DNA of 13,532 nt from Fidelibacterota bacterium UBA1611 (lineage in GTDB: Bacteria > Fidelibacterota > Marinisomatia > Marinisomatales > UBA1611): the NCBI GenBank assembly GCA_002321855.1, contig DCMX01000045.1, forward strand, positions 1 to 13,532, given 5' to 3'. The translations under genes and the position numbers were made by a program. Under the pieces are notes generated by a model. It saw only the letters and a program-made list of their open reading frames with translations, did no database searches and was not told where the DNA came from. Shown piece by piece: positions 6,702 to 13,532 of the stretch (the stretch's first letter is position 1; each line of letters starts with the position of its first letter).

Positions 6702-7766
6702 TTGAGAACCTGGATCTTCTCTTTTGTCTACCGTTTTGTTCGATCCATCACCCGTTTATTATTTAGGATTGGCCAGTGGACCAGTGGTAGAGAAGGTGAT
6801 ATCGAATCTATCGTGCAATTTGGGGATAGAAATCTTTATAGGACTGATAGATGGTTAGGAAGGTTAGCCTTCCAATATACCATACCAGCAAGTATAGAAT
6901 ATGAACTATATGATCTTCGCTTTAAATCTCCTCTGATTGGTGCGTCATTTAAATCAGACCTGAATATACTTGAGATCTGGCTGAAGATGGGGTTAGGGGG
7001 GATAACCCATAAAACTATCATGCATAAGGAGAGGAAAGGCAATCAGCGTCCCAGATTACAGCAGGTACGTATCGATCGGCAACAGGCTCTTATCAATTCC
7101 ATTGGACTTCCCGGTATGGGGGTCGATAGGTTTTCTAAAACACTACCAGGATCTGTTCTCTGGGATCACAAACGACCTATCGGGATCAGTATCGGGGGAG
7201 AAGATGTAGAAGAATATTATTCCAACTTTCTTAAAATAGAATCTGAGCTAAAGCATAATGATTTATCCTGTTATTTCTATGAGCTAAATATAAGCTGTCC
7301 AAACACAGATACTGGTATGGCCATAGGGGATAGCACAAATGAACTTGAGACCATGTTGAATCGGATAAGGCCGGAAACGTCTGTACCATTAGGTGTGAAG
7401 GTCTCACCAGACTGGAATGATGACCAATTATACCGGATCGGGGAGATCGTTCGATCTTATTCTGAAATGTTCATTAATTCCGGTAATACGAGATTTGTTC
7501 GTTCCGTTGATTTTGATCTTAAAGAAGGTTCTATGCCAAGAGGTGGAGGTGGTCTTAGCGGTGGACCTCTTTTACCACGTACACTTGGAATGATCCGTAT
7601 TTTTAGAGATATAGGTATTCCACTTATGGCCACAGGTGGTATCTCTACCGTGCACCATGTTAGAGCTGCAAAGGAAGCAGGAGCGGTACTTTTTGGATTA
7701 GCAACAGCTTTGATCATGGATCCTTATTGTGTACCTCGTATTAACTGTGGATTAGCAAGGTCATAA
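6702..7766 (+). CDS. pyrD: Dihydroorotate dehydrogenase, class 1-type active site with long N-terminus
   Basis: This FMN-dependent enzyme oxidises dihydroorotate to orotate in pyrimidine synthesis. Motifs (numbered from the TTG start, 354 residues): GNQRPRL (113-119), LINSIGLPGMGVD (131-142), ELNISCPNT (194-202), PLGVKVSPD (229-237), INSGNT (258-263), GGGGLSGGPLLPRT (281-294) and the FMN phosphate region MATGGIST...GLATAL. The catalytic position in NISCPN is Cys199, as in class 1 enzymes; class 2 has Ser. Yet about 60 residues precede the barrel, beginning with a hydrophobic-basic helix (WIFSFVYRFVRSITRLLFRI) that could associate with the membrane as in class 2. TTG 6702 is chosen because GAGGAAG sits five bases upstream. 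A GTG at 6681 would overlap the previous gene and lacks this site. The stop overlaps the ATG of trmL (TAATG). No pyrK-like partner is in view. The specific symbol assumes standard function. Confidence 0.82.
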   Translation: MRTWIFSFVYRFVRSITRLLFRIGQWTSGREGDIESIVQFGDRNLYRTDRWLGRLAFQYTIPASIEYELYDLRFKSPLIGASFKSDLNILEIWLKMGLGGITHKTIMHKERKGNQRPRLQQVRIDRQQALINSIGLPGMGVDRFSKTLPGSVLWDHKRPIGISIGGEDVEEYYSNFLKIESELKHNDLSCYFYELNISCPNTDTGMAIGDSTNELETMLNRIRPETSVPLGVKVSPDWNDDQLYRIGEIVRSYSEMFINSGNTRFVRSVDFDLKEGSMPRGGGGLSGGPLLPRTLGMIRIFRDIGIPLMATGGISTVHHVRAAKEAGAVLFGLATALIMDPYCVPRINCGLARS

Positions 7767-8224
7767 TGTTCACGGTTGCACTTTTTGAGCCTCAGATACC
7801 TCCTAATACCGGTAGTATTGCGCGACTGTGCGGTGCAGCTTACGTTAAACTAGATATTGTTGGGGAACTGGGCTTTGATCTATCAGATAAACAAATGCTG
7901 CGTGCTGGACTTGATTACTGGAAATATATAGATTGGGAATATCACCCGGATCTGAATGAATATTGCGAAACCATGGTACAAAAAGCAAATTTCCATCTTT
8001 TCACCACAAAAGCAAGTATGCCATATACATCAAGAAAGTTCAGAAAGAATGATTATCTTGTCTTCGGAAGTGAAACTACTGGTATATCAGAAGATTTTCT
8101 TAGATCTCAATGGGATAGGGCTTGTACGATACCTATAATGAATAAGCATATACGTAGCTTGAACCTTGCTACAAGCGTGGGTATAGTCTTATACGAAGCA
8201 ATAAGGCAGGTAAATGGGAAATAG
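7766..8224 (+). CDS. trmL: tRNA (cytidine/uridine-34 2'-O)-methyltransferase TrmL
   Basis: The 152-residue SPOUT methyltransferase has the TrmL hallmarks from the first residue: LFEPQIPPNTGSIARLCGA (6-24), LGFDLSDKQMLRAGLDYW (35-52), then the knot region FGSETTGIS (100-108), IPIMNKHIRSLN (122-133) and LATSVGIVLYEA (134-145), where S-adenosylmethionine binds. It methylates the wobble ribose of tRNA-Leu species and acts as a dimer in the cytosol. The length is normal for the family (about 150-160). Its ATG overlaps the dihydroorotate dehydrogenase stop (TAATG), and its end overlaps the rlpA start by 11 bases, so it is translated as part of a coupled operon. Confidence 0.93.
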   Translation: MFTVALFEPQIPPNTGSIARLCGAAYVKLDIVGELGFDLSDKQMLRAGLDYWKYIDWEYHPDLNEYCETMVQKANFHLFTTKASMPYTSRKFRKNDYLVFGSETTGISEDFLRSQWDRACTIPIMNKHIRSLNLATSVGIVLYEAIRQVNGK

Positions 8225-8681
8225 GTTTATTGTATTCATACTGCTTTCTATTATGGCGTGTTCCAGTGCACCTCGATATGCTCAGGGAAGCTCACATTCA
8301 ACACCAGCTCGGTCATCGAAAATAATAAGGAAAGGTTCTAAGAACGTTAAGCACAAGAAGCTGATGATCGGTATTAGCTCATACTATGCCGAAGATTTCC
8401 ATGGTAAACTCACTGCAAATGGAGAGGTCTATGATATGTATGGGCTAACAGCAGCTCATAAGACACTACCACTCAATACCATAGTCAGGGTCACCAATCT
8501 CGATAATGAAAAATCCCTTATACTCAGAATTAATGATCGCGGGCCATATGTAAAAGGTCGTATTTTGGATTGCTCATATGGAGCAGCGAAAAAGCTTGGC
8601 TTTCTGTCAAATGGTACAACACAGGTCAGGGTCGAAGTGATCGAATGGGGTGATGGTGAGTACATGCACCATAAGAAATAG
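8214..8681 (+). CDS. rlpA: RlpA family septal-ring lipoprotein (putative lytic transglycosylase)
   Basis: The 155-residue protein has a lipoprotein signal with the lipobox SIMAC (Cys16), followed by a basic, serine-rich linker. A double-psi beta-barrel runs from about 53 to 147. Key RlpA motifs are GISSYYAEDFHGKLTANGE (53-71), LTAAHKTLPLNT (78-89), INDRGPYVKGRILD (106-119) and the AAKKLGF helix. RlpA proteins cleave glycan strands lacking stem peptides at the division site or septum. The protein has no C-terminal SPOR domain, so it is the short form, and septal recruitment through denuded glycan would need another route. It overlaps the end of trmL by 11 bases, and its stop is one base before the ATG of the lipid kinase. 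Confidence 0.9.
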   Translation: MGNRFIVFILLSIMACSSAPRYAQGSSHSTPARSSKIIRKGSKNVKHKKLMIGISSYYAEDFHGKLTANGEVYDMYGLTAAHKTLPLNTIVRVTNLDNEKSLILRINDRGPYVKGRILDCSYGAAKKLGFLSNGTTQVRVEVIEWGDGEYMHHKK

Positions 8682-8682
8682 A

Positions 8683-9591
8683 ATGATGAAGAGATCTTAT
8701 CTTATTGTTAATCCACACGGTGGTCTAAAAAAAGGTTTGAATATCCTTGAGAAGGTGAAACCTATCTTCGAGGAAGGTGATGTTGAGCTTAATATACTTG
8801 AGACCAAATATGCTGGTCATGCGCGCGACTATGCTAATGAAATAGATTTTAACGGTTATGATGCTTTATGTGCTATTGGCGGAGACGGTACCATGCATGA
8901 AATTATCAATGGTATGCTCACCAGGGATGATGGAAAACAACTTCCCATCGGTCTCGTGACAGGAGGGACCGGGAACTCTTTTATGCATGATATGGAATGT
9001 CTCAATCCAAGAAATGCTGCACGAAGAATACTTACCGGGCGTCTTAGACCACTTGATATAGCTAAGGTCGATGCCAACGGTGAAATAATTTTTGCTTTCA
9101 CGATGGTAGGTTGGGGAATGGCAACTGATATAACAGAGTCAGCTGAGAATATGCGATGGTTGGGTGGACAGCGCTATAATGTTGCTTCGATCATAGAAGT
9201 GATGAAAAATCGAAAGCGGGTATCAAAATTGATCTTGGATGGAAGCACGGTTATTGATGATTATAGCTTTATTATAGCCTGTAATACAATTCACGTTGGG
9301 AAGGGTATGCAAATGGCTCCACTTGCACAGATAAATGATGGGCTCATTGATCTGATCATTGCTAAAAAGGCCGGTCGATTAAAACTATTATCTCTCTTTC
9401 CACGATTATTCAATGGCTCACACATTAGTGATCCATTATGTGAATATCGTCAAGTAAAGGAATTTTCTATCGTTCCTTTGGATGATAACATTTTGAATAT
9501 TGATGGTGAAATAAATATAGACAGGATCAATATTGGAAATACTCCGATACACGTTAAGGTTTTGGAGAAAGAGATCAATGTATTAGTGTGA
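8683..9591 (+). CDS. Diacylglycerol kinase family lipid kinase (YegS/DagK/LCB5 type)
   Basis: The 302-residue protein has the DAGK catalytic fold. LIVNPHGG (7-14) opens the nucleotide site. The GGDGT loop (66-70) is followed by MHEIINGML, and GLVTGGTGNSF (90-100) is the family's third signature. The C-terminal beta-domain ends with ILNIDGEINID, carrying the usual D-G-E. It should phosphorylate a lipid such as diacylglycerol (to phosphatidate) or a sphingoid/undecaprenol-like lipid; the substrate cannot be told. The next gene, cdsA, consumes phosphatidate, which supports a phospholipid role. ATG 8683 is chosen because it lies one base after the rlpA stop and directly before MKRSYLIVNP. An in-frame GTG at 8650 lies inside rlpA and would add residues unlike the family. 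ATG 8686 is equally possible. Confidence 0.9.
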   Translation: MMKRSYLIVNPHGGLKKGLNILEKVKPIFEEGDVELNILETKYAGHARDYANEIDFNGYDALCAIGGDGTMHEIINGMLTRDDGKQLPIGLVTGGTGNSFMHDMECLNPRNAARRILTGRLRPLDIAKVDANGEIIFAFTMVGWGMATDITESAENMRWLGGQRYNVASIIEVMKNRKRVSKLILDGSTVIDDYSFIIACNTIHVGKGMQMAPLAQINDGLIDLIIAKKAGRLKLLSLFPRLFNGSHISDPLCEYRQVKEFSIVPLDDNILNIDGEINIDRINIGNTPIHVKVLEKEINVLV

Positions 9592-9620
9592 TCAATGATT
9601 GATCTGAAAATAGATCACAC
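9586..9620 (+). repeat. Inverted repeat with three GATC sites between the lipid kinase gene and cdsA
   Basis: GTGTGATC (9586-9593) is exactly complementary to GATCACAC (9613-9620). Inside it a shorter hairpin TGATCT/AGATCA (9600-9605 with 9612-9617) competes with the outer stem. The outer left arm includes the TGA stop of the lipid kinase gene. GGAAAA, the likely ribosome site for cdsA (start 9630), begins directly after the right arm. GATC sites occur at 9590, 9601 and 9613, about one helical turn apart. There is no T run, so it is not a classical terminator. It may affect translation or mRNA processing, or it may be chance. Confidence 0.4.
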
Positions 9621-9629
9621 GGAAAATAT

Positions 9630-10451
9630 ATGAAGGAATTACAAGGTAGAAAATTCGTTCTATTCTTTGGGATTCCGTTTGGGGTCATCTGTATACTGCT
9701 GGGTAATCCTTATTTTGCGATTGTCTCGCTTATCATAATGATAATTGGGATTGATGAATTTTATAAATTAAGTGTTTCCAAAGGCGCATACCCTGACAGG
9801 TATTTCGGATTTCTAATGACCATATTTATTGCACTGGTCTATTACTTAAAACTGAGTATAGGTGATGATATTATTTTTGGATCTTTATGTATCTTCGTCG
9901 TCATGGGTATCTTGAATGAGCTGTTTCAGGAAAAGAGGAATGCATTATTGAATATCTCGACTACTTTTGCAGGAATATTATATGTACCTGTCCTCTTAGG
10001 AACTGTTATAGCGCTCCGGGAATATGACCAGATGAATGGGACATATATCGTTCTTGCATTATTTATTTCTATATGGGCATGTGATACAGCCGCATTCTTT
10101 TGTGGAACATGGTGGGGAAGAACGAAGATCTTCCCCAGAGTGAGCCCTAAGAAGACCTGGGTTGGTTCTATCTCAGGACTATTAGCATCTGTTTTTGTTT
10201 TTGCTGTATTCAGTAGGATCGAGCTTTTAGGGGTAAATCTTGGATTCATAGGTGCATTGGTTCTTGGTTGTATATCTGGACTTTTTGGTCAAGTAGGAGA
10301 TTTTGCAGAATCACTCATGAAACGTGACGCTGGGGTGAAGGATTCTGGATCAATATTAAAAGCGCATGGCGGTGTTTTAGATCGTTTTGATTCCTTGATA
10401 TTCGCTGCACCTATGATCTATTTTTCCGTCAATTTTCTTACGAAGAACTGA
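9630..10451 (+). CDS. cdsA: Phosphatidate cytidylyltransferase (CDP-diacylglycerol synthase)
   Basis: The 273-residue integral membrane enzyme makes CDP-diacylglycerol from CTP and phosphatidate, the branch point of phospholipid synthesis. About seven hydrophobic segments are visible. The conserved SPKKTWVGSISG (172-183) is followed by the C-terminal CdsA signature S228-x2-K231-R232-x4-K237-D238, then HGG (246-248) and D251-R252, the catalytic metal and CTP site. The usual PG before HGG is replaced by Lys244-Ala245, while the other signature residues are kept. The length is normal (260-285). ATG 9630 has GGAAAA upstream. The gene follows the lipid kinase gene, which could supply phosphatidate. 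Its product would serve the CDP-alcohol phosphatidyltransferase encoded at 1523, which is frameshifted here. Confidence 0.93.
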   Translation: MKELQGRKFVLFFGIPFGVICILLGNPYFAIVSLIIMIIGIDEFYKLSVSKGAYPDRYFGFLMTIFIALVYYLKLSIGDDIIFGSLCIFVVMGILNELFQEKRNALLNISTTFAGILYVPVLLGTVIALREYDQMNGTYIVLALFISIWACDTAAFFCGTWWGRTKIFPRVSPKKTWVGSISGLLASVFVFAVFSRIELLGVNLGFIGALVLGCISGLFGQVGDFAESLMKRDAGVKDSGSILKAHGGVLDRFDSLIFAAPMIYFSVNFLTKN

Positions 10452-10489
10452 TCATTTTGGTATTCATATATTTCTGATCCATTGACTCT

Positions 10490-10840
10490 GTGAAAGATAA
10501 ACTAAAACACGCTTTTTATATTGGGAAAAGTGAAGACTTTGACCCTACAGAAGAACAAAAGATCATTGTTGACAAGGTCTGTCACGAAGTAGTGAAGCGT
10601 CACATGGTCCTTCCTGCAACTGTATTACTGGAAACCTTTCGTCCATTGAACTATATAGGTTCTCAGATAATGAATTTTTTTCAACCGATGGTTACTGCTG
10701 TACTTCCTGGTGATGGTTATAACGATTTCAGTCAATTTCTGGAGCAAAGAGGTAGTGTGGATTATCTTTGTCGCCGTATAAATGAAATTGAAGATGATAG
10801 TCAAATCTCATCAAAGGATTCAAGTATCTCTGATATTTAG
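10490..10840 (+). CDS. Conserved-looking hypothetical protein upstream of the GlmL-like gene
   Basis: The 116-residue soluble protein has no signal peptide or membrane helix. An N-terminal segment (SEDFDPTEEQKIIVDKVCHEVVKRHM) leads into a well-ordered core, LPATVLLETFRPLNYIGSQIMNFFQP (41-66), and then a PGDGYNDFSQFLEQRGSVDYLCRRINEIE helix. The tail is Ser/Asp-rich and looks disordered. The dense aromatic and proline pattern looks like a folded conserved domain rather than a chance ORF, but no family was recognised. The start is GTG 10490 with no Shine-Dalgarno; the only earlier in-frame option after the TGA at 10475 is ATT 10481. It sits 38 bases after cdsA and 40 bases before the GlmL-like gene, so it may be co-transcribed with the latter. 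Confidence 0.65.
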   Translation: MKDKLKHAFYIGKSEDFDPTEEQKIIVDKVCHEVVKRHMVLPATVLLETFRPLNYIGSQIMNFFQPMVTAVLPGDGYNDFSQFLEQRGSVDYLCRRINEIEDDSQISSKDSSISDI

Positions 10841-10880
10841 AAACTGCCAAAATAAGACAGAATAAATTATTTAATTAAAA

Positions 10881-13532
10881 ATGAAAAATATCGATTTGGA
10901 TAGAATCAATATTATTCTGGCCACAGATTGTGGTAGTACTACTACCAAAGCGATCCTGATCCAGAAAATCGATGGGCAGTTTAGGCAAACCCACCGTGGA
11001 GAAGCTCCAACGACCGTTGAAGAACCATTCGCAGATGTGACTGTCGGAGTGGTGAATTCTGTTACAGAAGTATCAGAATTGGCTGGAAGACGATTAGTAA
11101 GCGATGAAATGAAGATTATCACACCGGCAAATGGTGACGATGGGTGTGACATCTATATTTCTACTTCCAGCGCAGGTGGTGGTTTACAAATGATGGTTGC
11201 AGGTGTGATCCGGGAAATGACGGCAGCGAGTGCAAAGCGAGCTGCACTAGGTGCGGGTGCAATTGTAATGGATGTTATAGCCTCTAACGACAAAAGACAA
11301 CCCCATGAGCAGATCCAGCGTATTCGTGAACTACGTCCTGATATGATTTTATTGTCCGGCGGTACGGATGGTGGGACAAAGACACATGTTGTACAGATCG
11401 CAGAATTGATAGCACCAGCCAAACCACAGCCAAGGTTCGGGGCACAATACCAGTTACCGATCATATATGCAGGGAATAAGGAAGCCACCTCCAATATGAA
11501 AGAATTATTCAAAAATGAGTTTGAACTTTCTATTGTAAATAATCTCCGTCCAACAATGGAGCAAGAGAACCTCGGTCCAGCACGTGATGCGATCCATGAT
11601 CTTTTTCTAGAACATGTGATGGCTCACGCGCCAGGCTACAATCACCTGATCGAATGGGCTGATGCACCTATCATGCCGACACCAGGAGCAGTAGGAAATA
11701 TTCTGAAAACTATCGCGGAAAAGCATAATATCAATGTTGTTGGTGTGGATATAGGTGGTGCCACCACAGATATTTTCAGTGTATTTGACGGAACCTTCAA
11801 TCGTACCGTGAGCGCTAACCTGGGAATGAGCTATTCCATATCCAATGTTTGTGCAGAAGCTACCATGCCTAATATCATAAGATGGATGCACATGGAAATG
11901 GATGAAAGAGAATTGCGTAACCGCGTCAAGAATAAAATGATACGTCCTACTACTATACCACAGTCATTGGATGCACTAGTGTTTGAACAGGCGGTAGCAC
12001 GGGAAGCGCTGCGGCTTGCTTATATACAGCATAAAGAATTTGCCACTGCTCTAAAGGGGATTCAACAGCAACGCACCGTGGGGGATACCTTCACCCAGGA
12101 AATCGGAGGCCAAACGATAGTTGACAATATGAAACTGGACCTGCTTGTTGCATCGGGAGGTGTACTATCCCATGCGCCACAGATGCAGCAAACCGCTATG
12201 ATGCTTATTGACGCTTTTCAGCCTGAAGGAATCACAGCGCTCGCAAAGGATAGTATTTTCATGATGCCTCATTTAGGTGTTCTGGCCAAAGTCTATTCTC
12301 AGGCAGCAATGGATGTTTTTGAGAAGGATTGTCTTATATATCTTGGTTCAGTCGTTGCGCCGAAGGGAAATGGTACTAAAGGCAAACCATGCTTTCGATA
12401 CAATATAAGCGGTGATACTCTGAACGAAAATGGCACTCTGTCTTTTGGAATGCTTGAACATTATACTTTAGGGATCGGTGAAGAAGCAGAAATAACCGTT
12501 GATCCTTCCAAAGAATTTGATATTGGTGCTGGCCCTGGTAGACCTGTTACAAGGATAGTAAAAGGTGGTCTTGTGGGACTTATTCTTGATGCCAGGGGAA
12601 GGCCCCTTTCATTTTTTGATGATTCTACTGCGAATCTGGAAATAATGAACGCTTGGGTGAAAAAACTCGGGTTATATCCAAAAGTGGACATTCCAATATA
12701 TGATAATGATTCAAACAATGGGTCAGTGGAGACATCTAAAAAGGCGCAAGCTTATACTCCCGGGCTTGAGATCAGTAAACGTACCACCATAGAGTGTCGG
12801 AGGGTCCTACCTATCACTGGAAAAGTTCTTGTCAAAAAGGGCGATAAAGTTGAAGCTCAGAAGATCGTGGCGGAAACATTTATGCCCGGTGATATTTTCC
12901 CACTTAACCTGGCCAACCAATTGTCGATGCCTCCTGGTGATGTGCCTGAATGTGTAACAGTAAATCTTGGTGACAAGATAAAAAATGGAGATGTGCTCGC
13001 TGAGACAAAAGGAATTTTTGGAATGTTCAAAAGCATCTATAGATCACCCAGTAGTGGAACGGTAGAGACAATTTCCGATATTACTGGTCAAATTATTTTA
13101 CGTGGCGAACCACACCCGGTAAATGTTCTGGCATTTATGCCTGGGAAGGTAATAGATGTCATAAAAGACCAGGGTGTGGTAATTAGATCTGAAGTATCCT
13201 TTATACAGGGAATCTTTGGGATTGGAGGGGAGACATTTGGTAAGATCGTGTTGGCATGCGATAATCCCGAGACAGTTCTGACACCGGAATTGATAAATGA
13301 AGGGATGAAAGATTCTATCATTATCGGTGGTGCACGAATGACATCTGAAGCTATTCAAAAAGCTATCTCTATTGGTGCTGCGGGTGTAATCTCTGGTGGT
13401 ATAGATGATCAGGATTTGAAACAGATCCTAGGTTATGACCTTGGCGTGGCGATCACCGGTTCTGAATCCTTAGGTGTTACACTGATAATCACGGAAGGAT
13501 TCGGAGATATATCAATGGCTGAAAGAACATTC
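10881..13532 (+). CDS. glmL: Glutamate mutase L (GlmL/MutL) family ASKHA protein fused to a barrel-sandwich-like domain (3' end beyond window)
   Basis: The frame is open from ATG 10881 to the window edge: 884 codons and no stop, so the C-terminus is missing. Residues 1 to about 600 are the GlmL/MutL family with the actin-like ATPase fold. ATDCGSTTTKAIL (14-26) is phosphate loop 1, STSSAGGG (94-101) follows, GVDIGGATTD (288-297) is phosphate loop 2, and LLVASGGVLSHAP (421-433) is the adenosine region. In clostridia this gene lies between the glutamate mutase subunit genes and is thought to maintain the adenosylcobalamin mutase; its biochemistry is not settled. A polar linker (about 605-628) leads to a second domain. 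There, ITGKVLVKKGDKV (645-657) and VNLGDKIKNGDVLAETKGIFGMFKS (694-718, key residues G697, D698, G703) resemble biotinyl-lipoyl/RnfC-type barrel-sandwich halves. Gly-rich FIQGIFGIGGE (774-784) and GGARM/GAAGVISGGIDD segments follow. No mutase subunit gene is in view. No strong ribosome site precedes the ATG. Confidence 0.88.
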   Translation, partial: MKNIDLDRINIILATDCGSTTTKAILIQKIDGQFRQTHRGEAPTTVEEPFADVTVGVVNSVTEVSELAGRRLVSDEMKIITPANGDDGCDIYISTSSAGGGLQMMVAGVIREMTAASAKRAALGAGAIVMDVIASNDKRQPHEQIQRIRELRPDMILLSGGTDGGTKTHVVQIAELIAPAKPQPRFGAQYQLPIIYAGNKEATSNMKELFKNEFELSIVNNLRPTMEQENLGPARDAIHDLFLEHVMAHAPGYNHLIEWADAPIMPTPGAVGNILKTIAEKHNINVVGVDIGGATTDIFSVFDGTFNRTVSANLGMSYSISNVCAEATMPNIIRWMHMEMDERELRNRVKNKMIRPTTIPQSLDALVFEQAVAREALRLAYIQHKEFATALKGIQQQRTVGDTFTQEIGGQTIVDNMKLDLLVASGGVLSHAPQMQQTAMMLIDAFQPEGITALAKDSIFMMPHLGVLAKVYSQAAMDVFEKDCLIYLGSVVAPKGNGTKGKPCFRYNISGDTLNENGTLSFGMLEHYTLGIGEEAEITVDPSKEFDIGAGPGRPVTRIVKGGLVGLILDARGRPLSFFDDSTANLEIMNAWVKKLGLYPKVDIPIYDNDSNNGSVETSKKAQAYTPGLEISKRTTIECRRVLPITGKVLVKKGDKVEAQKIVAETFMPGDIFPLNLANQLSMPPGDVPECVTVNLGDKIKNGDVLAETKGIFGMFKSIYRSPSSGTVETISDITGQIILRGEPHPVNVLAFMPGKVIDVIKDQGVVIRSEVSFIQGIFGIGGETFGKIVLACDNPETVLTPELINEGMKDSIIIGGARMTSEAIQKAISIGAAGVISGGIDDQDLKQILGYDLGVAITGSESLGVTLIITEGFGDISMAERTF

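Noticed and set aside
8650..8682. GTG 8650 as the start of the lipid kinase gene
   Set aside because: It adds 11 residues from within rlpA unlike the family; ATG 8683 one base after the rlpA stop gives the expected N-terminus.
9586..9620. Rho-independent terminator after the lipid kinase gene
   Set aside because: The hairpin is AT-rich and has no following T run; the next gene starts within 10 bases, so transcription is expected to continue.
9926..10249. Minus-strand ORF of 107 codons inside cdsA
   Set aside because: cdsA motifs are on the plus strand over the same bases and the antisense product shows no domain features.
10871..11512. Two minus-strand ORFs opposite the start of the GlmL-like gene
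   Set aside because: They are shadows: the plus-strand frame carries clear ATPase motifs and continues unbroken to the window edge.

Overview
This 13.5 kb window is a gene-dense, AT-rich (about 40% GC by eye) bacterial chromosomal segment. It encodes lipoproteins with a lipobox, secreted proteins with signal peptides and an RlpA, which point to a Gram-negative-type envelope. The gene set, including a dockerin-ended secreted protein, an SCAYFNTYYNAEKYF-type TPR lipoprotein and a GlmL-like protein with a barrel-sandwich tail, suggests a member of the FCB superphylum or a relative such as Marinimicrobia. That assignment is inference from protein style; there is no rRNA here. No mobile element, CRISPR array, tRNA or rRNA was recognised, and no gene-free stretch exceeds 300 bases.

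Layout. Positions 2-112 hold the apparent C-terminal tail of a gene entering from the left. Positions 114-1388 encode a secreted arylsulfotransferase-like beta-propeller ending in a dockerin. Positions 1523-2136 hold a CDP-alcohol phosphatidyltransferase broken by one frameshift. Positions 2279-2593 encode a secreted heavy-metal-associated domain protein. It is followed, in the same frame after a single TGA, by a second secreted reading frame (2606-2962) that has no ATG, GTG or TTG at its natural start. A bidirectional terminator at 2969-2998 separates this from a minus-strand pair, bolA and a TerB-like gene (3786-3069). A DUF1232 gene (3791-4192) runs head-to-head with bolA and tail-to-tail with a small zinc-ribbon gene. 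Behind the zinc-ribbon gene on the minus strand lies a PEGA-like membrane protein gene (4886-4461).

From 4946 to the end everything is on the plus strand and tightly packed: TPR lipoprotein, dihydroorotate dehydrogenase, trmL, rlpA, a YegS/DagK-type lipid kinase, cdsA, a 116-residue unknown, and a large glutamate-mutase-L (GlmL/MutL) family protein. The last gene starts at 10881 and is still open at the right edge. Genes from 4946 to 9591 overlap or nearly touch, as in one transcript. Three genes belong to phospholipid metabolism: the lipid kinase (phosphatidate side), CdsA (CDP-diacylglycerol) and the broken CDP-alcohol transferase, which would use CDP-diacylglycerol.

Main points for follow-up: the 884+ residue GlmL fusion, which has no cobalamin mutase subunit in view, together with its small unknown neighbour; the frameshifted transferase; the hidden secreted ORF that seems to start at ATT; a dihydroorotate dehydrogenase with a class 1-type catalytic Cys and a long N-terminal extension; and an apparent more than twofold excess of GATC sites.
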